From Terriglobia bacterium (lineage in GTDB: Bacteria > Acidobacteriota > Terriglobia > 20CM-2-55-15), in contig DASXLG010000084.1 of the NCBI GenBank assembly GCA_036496425.1, positions 1-40,096 on the forward strand: a stretch of 40,096 nucleotides of DNA, read 5' to 3'. A program made the position numbers and the translations under genes. Position 1 is the stretch's first letter, and each line of letters opens with the position of its first letter. The notes beneath the pieces were generated by a model. The model saw only the letters and a list, made by a program, of their open reading frames with translations. It was not told where the DNA came from and did no database searches. This document shows positions 27,077 to 35,577 of the stretch, one piece after another.

Positions 27077-27916
27077 TCAGATCCTTCCGGTTATTCCGTT
27101 AAAAATCATCTCCGCCGCCAGCACGAAGATCACTGCCGCGAATACTTTCCTCAAGGCGGGAACGCTTGCGCGAACAAGGATTTTGGTGCCGAGCAATGCG
27201 CCGCAAAGCACGCCAAGCATAACCGGCATCGCAAGGCCCGGATCGATGTAACCGCGGCTGAGGTAAACGCCCGCGCTCGCCGCGGCGGTGACGCCGATCA
27301 TGAAATTGCTCGTCGTGGTCGAGACCTTGAAGGGAATCCGCATCGCCCGATCCATCGCGATCACTTTTACGGCGCCTGAACCGATCCCCAGCAGTCCCGA
27401 CAATGCACCTGCCCCGATCATCAAACCGAACCCGGCTGGAACATTTCGCACGCCGTACGGAATAGGCCCATCGGGCCCGGGATACGTACCGTGCAGCTTG
27501 AATCTCCTGGCCAGCGCGTCTTCGGCTGCAGACTCGCCGCCGGAACGCCTGAAATCAGATACGGACTGGTATGCCGAATAAAGCAGAGTGACGCCGAAGA
27601 CGATTGCAATGGTCCCGGTCGTTACGTAGGTTGCAAGGAAAGCTCCAAATAGAGCCCCGATCGTTGTTGCGATTTCCAGCAGCATTCCGATTCTGATGTT
27701 GGAATAACCTTCCCGGACGTATGCAGACGCGGAACCGGAGGATGTGGCGATGACGGACACCAGAGAGGCGCCGATCGCGTACCGGATATCCACTCCGAAC
27801 GCGAGCGACAGCGCGGGCACGATGACCACACCCCCACCGAGGCCGGTGAGCGCTCCAAGCAATCCTGCGATGAATGCCGTCAACCCAAGAAGTAAAGTGA
27901 ATTCGAGTGTCGTCAC
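27077..27916 (-). CDS. TauE/SafE-family sulfite/anion exporter
   Basis: A membrane protein of about 279 residues with roughly eight segments and the duplicated family motif: AGLLGALTGLGGGVVIVPAL with AIGASLVSVIATSSGS near the N-terminus, and SGLLGIGSGAVKVIAMDRAM with KVSTTTSNFMIGVTAAASAG in the second half. The family exports sulfite, sulfoacetate or related C-S compounds. Substrate here is not resolved. No ATG gives a clean N-terminus. I used GTG at 27916 just before the first helix; a Met at 27979 would add 21 basic residues. Confidence 0.9.
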   Translation of the reverse strand: MTTLEFTLLLGLTAFIAGLLGALTGLGGGVVIVPALSLAFGVDIRYAIGASLVSVIATSSGSASAYVREGYSNIRIGMLLEIATTIGALFGAFLATYVTTGTIAIVFGVTLLYSAYQSVSDFRRSGGESAAEDALARRFKLHGTYPGPDGPIPYGVRNVPAGFGLMIGAGALSGLLGIGSGAVKVIAMDRAMRIPFKVSTTTSNFMIGVTAAASAGVYLSRGYIDPGLAMPVMLGVLCGALLGTKILVRASVPALRKVFAAVIFVLAAEMIFNGITGRI

Positions 27917-27977
27917 AATCCGGCTGAAAAAACATCTTACCGGAGCGCGATGCAACTTACATACTGGGGCTTTGCAC

Positions 27978-28003
27978 AAAAACGCGATTTCAACATGTCG
28001 CGT
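27978..28003 (-). terminator. Probable intrinsic terminator of the ABC exporter operon
   Basis: On the minus strand, a 6-bp stem ACGCGA/TCGCGT with a 10-base loop ends in TTTT. It begins 6 bp after the stop of the permease gene. The stem is short, so efficiency may be low. Confidence 0.4.
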
Positions 28004-28008
28004 GAAAA

Positions 28009-29367
28009 TCAGGCTTCGCGCGCCCAGCGGATCAGGGTCGCGAAGTTCGGCGGCTTGCCGTGCATGAGCAGGCCGATCTTGAAGACCTTACCGGCGAACC
28101 AGACGGTAACACAGGCAGCGCCGATGCCGATCAAAGCGGTCAGCCAGATCTGCCAGGACGGCGGAGGTGAATCGGAAGCCATGCGCGCGATCATCGCGAA
28201 GGTATTCACGGGAGGCACGAAACTGACGGCGACGCTGAACGTGGAGTTGGGTGCGCGGCCGATAATCGGCGCCAGAATATACGGAGCAATCAGCAGGAGC
28301 ATGATGGGTCCCATCAGCGATTGCGCGTCGGACAGTTGATTCACCGCCGCTCCGATCGACATCATCAACGCGCCGTAGACGAGATAGGTAATCAGGAAGA
28401 ACACAATCAGATAAAGCACCAGCTTCGGATCCACCGCACTCAACATTGAGAATGTCGACAGCGCATACAAGCCCAGTCCGATATAGACCAGAAGCACCGA
28501 CAGGCTCACGCCCAGCTGGCCGATCAGCTTGCCGGCCATCAGTTCGATCGGCGACACCGCGCTGAGCAGAATTTCCACCACGCGGCTCGATTTCTCCTCG
28601 ATCGTCGAGGTCATCAGCGTTTGTCCCCCGATCATCACTCCCATAAACAGCATCAAACCGAGGATGAACGGCAGCGCGCGCATGAACCCGCGCTGGGTTT
28701 GCTGCTCGCCGCCTGCGGCGACAAGCACCGAGCGCGGCGGAACAACGAGCATTGCTGCTTCGATCGCAGCCTGATCGACGTTATTTGCGCGCAACCGGAC
28801 GCGCACCAGCGCATCGCGCAGAGCTTCATAGATCACGCCTTCGGTTTCGTCGTTCAGGCTCGGCGAAACATAGAGATCATAGGCGCCGTATCCCCGGCGC
28901 CCGGCGCCGCGAGTGACGGCATCGGGATGAATAACGACTACTGCCAGCCGGCTGGGCGTTGCCGTCTTATCCATCAGCCAGTCTTTCTCTTTCTGGACCG
29001 CCGCGTCCGCCGGCCGCTCGAGAATCTCAAGGACAGGCGGCGCAGCGCCTTGCCCGGAAAGCGGATTGGAACCCGGTCCGCCGGAAGCGGCTCCGGATTC
29101 GCTCATCCCGCGAATCAAGTTCCGCATGCGCTGACCTTTGATATATGCCGGATCGAGCGTTTTATGGAGTTCCGGCATGACCTGTCCGGTGGGATCGATC
29201 ACCACGATGCCGCCATGAATCTCCGGCGACGGCGCGTTCAGAATTCTCGGCGCGACCCGGATGAGCAGAAACATGACGGCCGGCATGATCAACAAACCGA
29301 CGATGAATCCTCTATTTGAAATCGTTGTGACGAATTCCCTGGCCGCCACAAGGCCGATCTTGTTCAT
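28009..29367 (-). CDS. ABC-2 type exporter permease, NatB-like
   Basis: A 452-residue protein with one N-terminal membrane segment (FIVGLLIMPAVMFLLI) and a large periplasmic domain of about 200 residues. A block of five or so segments follows in the C-terminal half, beginning ALPFILGLMLFMGVMIGG and containing TIEEKSSRVVEILLSAVSPI, the NatB/ABC-2 signature. It overlaps the ATPase gene as ATGA. The pair exports an unknown substrate; NatAB of Bacillus extrudes sodium, but that is not shown here. Confidence 0.9.
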   Translation of the reverse strand: MNKIGLVAAREFVTTISNRGFIVGLLIMPAVMFLLIRVAPRILNAPSPEIHGGIVVIDPTGQVMPELHKTLDPAYIKGQRMRNLIRGMSESGAASGGPGSNPLSGQGAAPPVLEILERPADAAVQKEKDWLMDKTATPSRLAVVVIHPDAVTRGAGRRGYGAYDLYVSPSLNDETEGVIYEALRDALVRVRLRANNVDQAAIEAAMLVVPPRSVLVAAGGEQQTQRGFMRALPFILGLMLFMGVMIGGQTLMTSTIEEKSSRVVEILLSAVSPIELMAGKLIGQLGVSLSVLLVYIGLGLYALSTFSMLSAVDPKLVLYLIVFFLITYLVYGALMMSIGAAVNQLSDAQSLMGPIMLLLIAPYILAPIIGRAPNSTFSVAVSFVPPVNTFAMIARMASDSPPPSWQIWLTALIGIGAACVTVWFAGKVFKIGLLMHGKPPNFATLIRWAREA

Positions 29368-30344
29368 AAGCCCACTCCGGCTCCGCTCAATCCGCGCAGG
29401 TGCGCGCGGAGTTCGGTCGCATGTTCATCCGATAATCCGTCTCCCGTGACGATGCGAATAAAAAGGTCTTCGAGCCGGACGCGCTCGAATTCAATGCGGG
29501 CCGGCGGTATGGCGTTTACGATCTCGCGCATCGCGGACGCGGGATCGGATTTCTCGCCGAGCCGGATCGTGTAACCGCCGTTCGATTCTTTCACCGATTC
29601 GACCATCGGCATCGATTCCAGAACGCCGGCCCGCGCCGCGGGATCGAGCGGCTCCAGATAGATCGTGCGTGTATCGAACTGCCGCCGCAGTCCTTCCATG
29701 GGTTCGTCCAGCACTTTCCGGCCCTGATGGATCATGACGATGTGCCTGCACATTTCCTCCGCATGCTCCATCACGTGTGTGGAGAAAAGGATCGTCGCAC
29801 CGCGCTGGTTTTCTTCCGCGATCACTTCCTTCATGAGCCGCACGCTGACAGGGTCGAGGCCGCCGAATGGTTCGTCGAGAATGATCAAGTCGGGTTGATT
29901 GATGATCGAGCCGATAAATTGAATTCGCTGAAGCATCCCCTTCGAGAGATCCTCACATTTTTTCTGGCCGACATCGCCGAGGCCGAGATGCGCCATCAAT
30001 TTCGTTGCCCGTGCCGCCGCGGCAGTTGCGGCAACGCCTTTCAGCTGCGCCAGGAATGTCAGGAACGCGAGCACACGCATCTTCCGGTAAACACCACGCT
30101 CTTCAGGAAGGTAGCCGATGCGATCTTTTGCTTCCGTCGCGGAGGCGCGCCCGAGAACCGACAGCGTTCCGGAGTCCGGGAAAAGGATCGACATGATCAT
30201 GCGAATGGCTGTCGTCTTCCCAGCCCCGCTCGGGCCGATGAATCCATACATCCCGCCCCGCGGCACAACCAGATCGATGTGATCGACAGCCTTGGTTCTG
30301 CCGAATATCTTTGTGACAGCTTTCAGCTCGAGCGCAGTTTCCAA
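29364..30344 (-). CDS. ABC exporter ATPase, NatA-like
   Basis: A 326-residue ATP-binding subunit with Walker A (GPSGAGKTT), Q-loop region (RIGYLPEERGVY), signature LSKGM, Walker B (LIILDEPFGGLDP) and H-loop (FSTHVMEH). The C-terminal DUF4162-like extension is typical of NatA/CcmA-type ATPases. The only start that keeps the N-terminal strand is TTG at 30344, with AGGT about nine bases upstream. It is the first gene of a two-gene operon with the ABC-2 permease. Confidence 0.93.
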   Translation of the reverse strand: METALELKAVTKIFGRTKAVDHIDLVVPRGGMYGFIGPSGAGKTTAIRMIMSILFPDSGTLSVLGRASATEAKDRIGYLPEERGVYRKMRVLAFLTFLAQLKGVAATAAAARATKLMAHLGLGDVGQKKCEDLSKGMLQRIQFIGSIINQPDLIILDEPFGGLDPVSVRLMKEVIAEENQRGATILFSTHVMEHAEEMCRHIVMIHQGRKVLDEPMEGLRRQFDTRTIYLEPLDPAARAGVLESMPMVESVKESNGGYTIRLGEKSDPASAMREIVNAIPPARIEFERVRLEDLFIRIVTGDGLSDEHATELRAHLRGLSGAGVGL

Positions 30345-30488
30345 TGAGGTTTACCTGGATGGCAGTTATACCTTAATTTGTTTGAACCCTGTAGAGTTTT
30401 GAGAAACGAACACATCTTCCGACGGCATCCGGATACCCATTCCATACCAGCGACGTGGCACAGGACCGGATCGCATTGGGAATCATAC

Positions 30489-30518
30489 GGCCGCAGATGA
30501 CGCAGATAGCGCTGATGG
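30489..30518. repeat. Dispersed repeat, copy B
   Basis: A CCGCAGATGACGCAGATAGC element lies in the 239-bp gap between the divergent NatA-like and glycine-zipper genes. It is related to the copies at 10252-10270 and 31204-31232. The rest of the gap shows no gene. Confidence 0.5.
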
Positions 30519-30583
30519 AAAGCAGGAGCACAAAGGCAGCAAAGATGCTCCGCTGATCCGGACGCGTTGTGAGGGTCCGGCGT

Positions 30584-31198
30584 ATGAAGCAGGCCGTTAC
30601 TCTGATCTGTATTTTCGCGTCGATCACCATCGCTGCGATGCTGGTTTCGCATCGTCGTTCCGGCGGCGGGACCGCTCATCTCGATGGACAGCCAGCGGCG
30701 CCGACGCGCTTGATCGTACCGGCCGGAACTTATTTGACCTTAAAAGTAGTGGAGGGCATCTTCGAGAGCAGCAAGCCCGGAGACACCATGCAGGCGATGA
30801 GCGCGGATCCGGTATATGCCGGGCGTCAACTTGCCATTCCTGAAAACACGCGCGTTGGCGTTCACATCGACTCCTTACAAAGACGCAACAGAGATTCCGA
30901 AGACCTGACACTGCGGGTGACGCAGCTGATTTTCAGCGGCCGGACGGTTCCCGTCGAATCCAGCCCCGTTGTCGCGACGATGCGGCCCATGTCGTCTCTC
31001 GATCTGATGGTGCGCTCCGCAGGCGGTATGCTCGGCGCCGCAGTAGGCGCGGCCGGCGGCGCCGTCGTCGATAACGATCCGCTCGGCGCCGGAGCGCTCG
31101 AAGGTCTCGCGACCGGCACCGGTTCCAGGGAAACCGGGACCGACCACATTCGTTTTCAGATTGCCAGTGCCATCGACTTGACGGGAGTACGTTGGTGA
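30584..31198 (+). CDS. Membrane-anchored or exported glycine-zipper protein, unknown function
   Basis: A 204-residue protein. MKQAVTLICIFASITIAAML is a signal anchor or signal peptide. A beta-rich domain follows (VPAGTYLTLKVVEGIFESS, then LAIPENTRVGVHIDSLQ), similar in pattern to VirB10/TrbI-like domains (IPAGT...IPKGS). Residues about 150-190 form a glycine zipper, AGGMLGAAVGAAGGAVV. A GTG at 30569 is an alternative start. The specific function is unknown. Confidence 0.65.
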   Translation: MKQAVTLICIFASITIAAMLVSHRRSGGGTAHLDGQPAAPTRLIVPAGTYLTLKVVEGIFESSKPGDTMQAMSADPVYAGRQLAIPENTRVGVHIDSLQRRNRDSEDLTLRVTQLIFSGRTVPVESSPVVATMRPMSSLDLMVRSAGGMLGAAVGAAGGAVVDNDPLGAGALEGLATGTGSRETGTDHIRFQIASAIDLTGVRW

Positions 31199-31203
31199 TT
31201 GCT

Positions 31204-31232
31204 CCATCTGCGTAATCCGCGTAATCTGCGGC
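31204..31232. repeat. Dispersed repeat, copy C (inverted)
   Basis: CCATCTGCGTAATCCGCGTA and the following ATCTGCGGC form an inverted copy of the element at 30489-30518. It fills the 35-bp gap between the glycine-zipper gene and the MBL gene and ends one base before the ATG, so it supplies the whole leader of that gene. Confidence 0.5.
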
Positions 31233-31233
31233 C

Positions 31234-32616
31234 ATGTATTTTCGTCAGTTCTATCTGGGCTGTCTTGCACACGCTTCGTATCTCATCGGGTCCGGCGCTG
31301 AAGCCGCCGTGGTCGATCCGCAGCGCGACGTCGACATCTATATAGAGGACGCGAAGGCGCAGGGCCTCCAGATCAAACACGTCATCGAGACGCATCTTCA
31401 TGCGGATTTCGTTTCCGGACACCACGAGCTTGCCGCGCGGACCGGAGCACAGATTTATTTCGGCTCGGCGGCAGCGCCGAAGTTTGATTGCGTTCCCGTA
31501 CACGAAGGAGACGAGATCGTGATGGGCGATGTGATCCTCCGGTTTCTTGAAACGCCGGGACACACTCCGGAGTCCATCAGCGTGCTCATTTTCGACCGCG
31601 AAAAATCCGGCACGGTGCCATACGGCGTGCTCACCGGCGACACGCTGTTTATCGGCGATGTCGGGCGTCCGGATCTGCTGGGCTCCCGCATGGCCGCGCC
31701 CGACCTGGCAGGCATGCTTCATGACTCGCTTCATCGCAAGCTGATGCTCTTGCCGGATGAAACCAGAGTCTTCCCGGCGCACGGCGCAGGCTCGATGTGC
31801 GGCCGCCACATTTCCAGCGAAACATCTTCAACGATCGGCGACCAGCGCCGGTTCAACTATGCGTTGCAGCCCATGACGCGCGACCAGTTCATCCAGATGA
31901 TGACCACGGACCTGCCCGAAGCGCCGGCATACTTCAGCCGCGACGCCCGGATCAACCTCGAGGGTCCTGCTCTCATCGAAGAGTTACCGGAGCCGCTGGC
32001 CCTGGCTCCGGAAGCCGTGCAGAAGATGCAGCGCGGCGGACATCTTATTCTCGACACGCGGCCGTCGTCTCAATATGGGGCAAGCCACATCAGAGGTTCG
32101 CTGAACATCGCGCTCGGCGGCCAGTTTGCGTCATGGGCCGGAAGCCTCATCAAACCGGATGTTCCGCTGATCATCATCGCCGAGAACTACGAAGGCGTCC
32201 GCGAAGCCCGAACGCGCTTGGCCCGGGTCGGCCTCGAACAGGTTTCCGGATATCTGAAAGATGGCGTGCTGGCCTGGCACGAGGCCGGTTTACCGCTCGA
32301 TACGGTCGAACAGATTTCGGTCGAAGAGCTCCGGCAAAGAATCGATGAACGCTCCGTGGAGACGGTCATCGACGTCCGGCGGCCTCCGGAGTGGAACAAC
32401 GGCCACGTTGCAGGAGCTGCGCACATGCCGTTGAGTCATCTGACGGCATCGGCCGCCTCGCTGGATCGAAGTACGAAACTTGCGGTCATGTGTGCCGGCG
32501 GCTACCGATCGTCGATCGCGTGCAGTCTGCTCGAACAACTGGGCTTCAGGAATATCGCCAACGTCGGCGGCGGAATCACCGCCTGGACGAATGCCGGACT
32601 GCCGGTTGTGGTATGA
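31234..32616 (+). CDS. MBL-fold hydrolase with two rhodanese domains (persulfide dioxygenase-like)
   Basis: A 460-residue fusion. Residues 1-235 are a glyoxalase-II/ETHE1-like metallo-beta-lactamase domain with ETHLHADFVSGH, TPGHTPES, GDTLFIGDVGRPDL and FPAHGAGSMCGR. Rhodanese domain 1 (about 255-345) lacks a catalytic Cys loop. Domain 2 (about 365-460) has the active Cys in MCAGGYRS. Such fusions act on glutathione persulfide or related sulfane sulfur and release sulfite. Sulfite could leave through the TauE/SafE protein encoded 3.3 kb away, but that link is inference. Confidence 0.92.
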   Translation: MYFRQFYLGCLAHASYLIGSGAEAAVVDPQRDVDIYIEDAKAQGLQIKHVIETHLHADFVSGHHELAARTGAQIYFGSAAAPKFDCVPVHEGDEIVMGDVILRFLETPGHTPESISVLIFDREKSGTVPYGVLTGDTLFIGDVGRPDLLGSRMAAPDLAGMLHDSLHRKLMLLPDETRVFPAHGAGSMCGRHISSETSSTIGDQRRFNYALQPMTRDQFIQMMTTDLPEAPAYFSRDARINLEGPALIEELPEPLALAPEAVQKMQRGGHLILDTRPSSQYGASHIRGSLNIALGGQFASWAGSLIKPDVPLIIIAENYEGVREARTRLARVGLEQVSGYLKDGVLAWHEAGLPLDTVEQISVEELRQRIDERSVETVIDVRRPPEWNNGHVAGAAHMPLSHLTASAASLDRSTKLAVMCAGGYRSSIACSLLEQLGFRNIANVGGGITAWTNAGLPVVV

Positions 32617-32723
32617 GGTGTGTACCCGGGTGGTATCGTTAATTAGTGCGGGCTCTTCACCAACATGTTAATATCGAGCCGTTTTTGGGGAAATTTTCGG
32701 AAAATAACTGAGGACGGCTGATA

Positions 32724-33467
32724 GTGGAACGGATTTCACTGACCGCCTTCTTTCCGGCGTACAACGACCAACACACCATCGAAGGTATCGTGCGCACTGC
32801 CGCGGCAGAAATGCGCAAGGTGACCAGCGATTTTGAAGTGCTCGTCGTCGACGACGGAAGCAAGGACCAGACCGGCGAAATTCTCGACCGGCTTTCAAAA
32901 GAGCTGCCTTTCCTGCGCGTGATCCATCACGCCCGGAATCTGGGCTACGGTGCCGCGCTGATATCCGGCTTCACGAACGCCACAAAAGACGTCATCTTCT
33001 ATACGGACGGCGACGGCCAGTACGACGTGCGCGAAATGCACAATCTGCTCGCGCACCTGAAGCCCAATATCGATCTGGTCAATGGTTTCAAGGTCAAGCG
33101 CGCCGATGCGTGGTATCGCATCTGGATCGGGGCCGCCTACCGCCGCGCGATGCGCCTGGTATTCCGCCTGCAAATCCGCGATGTCGACTGCGATTTCCGC
33201 CTGTTCCGCCGGTACATTTTCGATACGATCACCCTGGAATCCAGAAGCGGCGTCATCTGCGTTGAAATGGCCAAGAAATTCGAACGCGCCGGCTTTCGGA
33301 TGGTCGAAATCCCGGTGAGCCACTATCCCCGGCTGCACGGACGCAGCGAATTCTTTCGCATACGCCATCTTGCATACACATTCCGGGGCCTGCTGCGGGT
33401 GTGGTGGAATCTGGTCATCTCGCACAGACTGCCGGTCCGGATGAACATCGCGCCGAAAAAGTACTGA
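32724..33467 (+). CDS. Glycosyltransferase family 2 (dolichol/polyprenyl-phosphate sugar transferase-like)
   Basis: A 247-residue GT-A fold enzyme. It starts with GTG (ERISLTAFFPAYNDQ) and has VLVVDDGSKDQTGEIL and the metal-binding DxD as YTDGDGQYD. The acceptor region includes DVDCDFRLFRRYIF and EIPVSHYPRLHGRS. There is no C-terminal membrane domain, so it is a DPM1-type soluble or peripheral enzyme. The methyltransferase gene begins 9 bp after its stop, so the pair may act in one glycan or lipid pathway. Confidence 0.92.
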   Translation: MERISLTAFFPAYNDQHTIEGIVRTAAAEMRKVTSDFEVLVVDDGSKDQTGEILDRLSKELPFLRVIHHARNLGYGAALISGFTNATKDVIFYTDGDGQYDVREMHNLLAHLKPNIDLVNGFKVKRADAWYRIWIGAAYRRAMRLVFRLQIRDVDCDFRLFRRYIFDTITLESRSGVICVEMAKKFERAGFRMVEIPVSHYPRLHGRSEFFRIRHLAYTFRGLLRVWWNLVISHRLPVRMNIAPKKY

Positions 33468-33476
33468 CTCCGCCAC

Positions 33477-34226
33477 ATGCACGCGCAGGATTTCGAGCTG
33501 CTGTATCGACTCGAAGAGAAATACTGGTGGTTCGCCGCGATGCGCCAGATCACCGATACCATTGCCGCGCGTGAACTGGCCCGGCCGGGGCTCCGGATAC
33601 TCGACGCGGGTTGCGGCACAGGCTTCAACCTGGGTTATTACGCGGCCGAAGGCGAACGGGAAGTCTACGGGCTCGATCTTGCCGACGACGCTTTACGCCA
33701 TGTCCGCCAGAGAGGCTTCCGGAGGATCGCGCAGGCTTCCATTACGGAGATTCCATTCGCATCCGGAACGTTCGATCTCGTCTTTTCCTTTGAAGTCGTC
33801 ACCCAGACGCCGGTAACCATGCACGATGCGGAACTGCGCGAAATGCATCGCGTCCTGAAGCCGGGCGGACATCTCTTCATTCGCGTGCCCGCGTTCATGT
33901 GGCTGTGGTCGTCGCATGACGACGAGCTTGAAGTGCGGTATCGCTATCAGCGGGATGAGCTCGCGAAAAAGCTGGCCGCGGCGGGTTTCATGGTCGAATG
34001 GAGCAGCTATGCGAACGGCTTCCTGTTCCCGATCATTCTCGTTCGCCGTTTCCTGAAACACGCGGGCATTGGCGGCGGAACGGACGTGAAACCGCTCCCC
34101 CGCGGCCTCGGCTGGCTCGACGCCATATTCCGCAACGCGCTGGCGAGCGAAGCCGCCTGGTTCAAAAGCGGACGGCGCCTGCCGTTCGGCCTGTCGTTGA
34201 TCTGCTACGCGCGGAAGGCATATTGA
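33477..34226 (+). CDS. Class I SAM-dependent methyltransferase
   Basis: A 249-residue methyltransferase. The N-terminal LEEKYWWFAAMRQI is typical of methyltransferases in polysaccharide clusters. The SAM site is ILDAGCGTGFNLGYY, with the acidic VYGLDLADDALRH and motif IV/post-I FDLVFSFEVV. VLKPGGHLFIRVPAFMWLWS is the usual motif after the active site. It is probably co-transcribed with the GT2 gene. The substrate is unknown. It converges on the anti-sigma gene with only 14 bp between stops. Confidence 0.92.
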   Translation: MHAQDFELLYRLEEKYWWFAAMRQITDTIAARELARPGLRILDAGCGTGFNLGYYAAEGEREVYGLDLADDALRHVRQRGFRRIAQASITEIPFASGTFDLVFSFEVVTQTPVTMHDAELREMHRVLKPGGHLFIRVPAFMWLWSSHDDELEVRYRYQRDELAKKLAAAGFMVEWSSYANGFLFPIILVRRFLKHAGIGGGTDVKPLPRGLGWLDAIFRNALASEAAWFKSGRRLPFGLSLICYARKAY

Positions 34227-34240
34227 ACCTTTCCTTTTTG

Positions 34241-34873
34241 CTATTGCTCGCGGGAATTCCTGGGATGGACGCTCAAAATCCGGACCTGGTCTTCAGGCAG
34301 GTCAATCAAGAGATGGTAGGTATCTGCCGGCACGTCGAACGAGAATTCGCCGGTTTCATTCGTACGCGTCTGGTAACGGAGGATGCCGCCGGACTCGAGC
34401 GCGACGTTGGTGTTGTCGAGAAAGTGCGCGACGCCGGAAAAGAGCTGACCGGCAATAGTGATTCGTTCGTTGGCTTCCGTGACCTCGATCTTCACGTCCA
34501 AACCGGCGGCGCCGGCGCGGTACATGGAGGGGCGGAGCGCGCCTCCATGGCTGCGCACCCCGGCGAGCAGGGGCTGATCGAAGGTGTCAAAAACCAGGGA
34601 AGCGATAATCTGCCGCAGCGGAGACTTCGGCTTCTGGAGCGGACCAGGGAATAAATCGATCCAGGCCTGCACCGCGTCCGCCGGAGGCTCAAACCGGGGT
34701 TCCTGGCGCAGCCGGAATTCCAGAGCCTGGAACTGCTTCTTCTCTTCCGCACACCCGGCGCAGACGGCCAGATGGGCTTCGAGCGCCGATTGCCGGGCAT
34801 CCGATGCCTTGCCATCCAGGTAAGTCAATATGTCGTCGGCACTTACGTGCTGCATATCGCCTTCATCGCTCAT
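34241..34873 (-). CDS. Soluble zinc-finger anti-sigma factor (zf-HC2 type)
   Basis: A 210-residue protein. The N-terminal ZAS domain has H34-x3-C38-x2-C41 in LEAHLAVCAGC, plus an earlier His (MQHVSADDILTYLDGKA). No membrane helix follows, so this is a cytoplasmic anti-sigma. The C-terminal half has beta-rich sequence (RITIAGQLFSGVAHFLDNT and TGEFSFDVPADTYHLLIDLP), similar in style to carboxypeptidase-regulatory-like folds. It lies 64 bp after the ECF sigma gene and should control it. Confidence 0.87.
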   Translation of the reverse strand: MSDEGDMQHVSADDILTYLDGKASDARQSALEAHLAVCAGCAEEKKQFQALEFRLRQEPRFEPPADAVQAWIDLFPGPLQKPKSPLRQIIASLVFDTFDQPLLAGVRSHGGALRPSMYRAGAAGLDVKIEVTEANERITIAGQLFSGVAHFLDNTNVALESGGILRYQTRTNETGEFSFDVPADTYHLLIDLPEDQVRILSVHPRNSREQ

Positions 34874-34937
34874 CCGGCAATACTCTCCTGTCTAATAGAG
34901 GTCCGCAGCCACCGCAAAAGTACAAAATATTTTCGCC

Positions 34938-35531
34938 TCAGCATATATCGGTGACGCCCCGATCAGCGAGCATTCGCCGTAACCATTGGAGACATCGGGT
35001 GCGCCGGGCGCCGATCCCCTCCGGGGACACGCCAAGAAGCTGGGCCGCTTCTTCGTACCTTCGCTCTTCGAAAAAGAGAGCCTGGATCAGCCGGCTGCAG
35101 GGATCGCGCCATATCTCCAGTATCCCGCGGAGCACCTGCTGCTTTTGAGTCCATGACAGGACTTCTTCTTGAGTTCTCGCCGGATCCCGTGGCTCTTCGA
35201 TCTGGTGTTCCACGACGCGTTGTGGTCTTCGAGCCGCGAGCGCCTGGCACCGCCGATCCGTCGTTGTCATCAGCCAGGAATAAACCTTCGCGGGGTCCCT
35301 CAAGTCGTGAATTCCCTTTAGAAGCGTGGCCCAGACCTCCTGTGCGACATCCTTGATTTCGTCTTCGTCGAAACCGTATTCCGCGGGAATCGACCACACC
35401 AGCCGCTTGTAGCGGTGAATCAGCTGCTCCCATGCCGAGGGATCGCCCTCGCAGCAAAGCCCCACCAGCTCTGCGTCGCTGGGCAAATCATGACCTTCAA
35501 CCCTCGCTCCGGAACCCGACGCGGAAAACAT
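34938..35531 (-). CDS. ECF-type RNA polymerase sigma factor
   Basis: A protein of about 197 residues. Region 2 is visible as SAWEQLIHRYKRLVWSIPAE and DEIKDVAQEVWATLLKGIHD. Region 4 is the helix-turn-helix RRYEEAAQLLGVSPEGIGAR. I chose the start at 35531; a Met at 35552 would add seven residues. It is followed by its likely anti-sigma. Target promoters are unknown. Confidence 0.9.
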   Translation of the reverse strand: MFSASGSGARVEGHDLPSDAELVGLCCEGDPSAWEQLIHRYKRLVWSIPAEYGFDEDEIKDVAQEVWATLLKGIHDLRDPAKVYSWLMTTTDRRCQALAARRPQRVVEHQIEEPRDPARTQEEVLSWTQKQQVLRGILEIWRDPCSRLIQALFFEERRYEEAAQLLGVSPEGIGARRTRCLQWLRRMLADRGVTDIC

Positions 35532-35577
35532 TTGCGCGGGAGGATACCACAAAGATGCGCACGTGAAAACTAATGCC

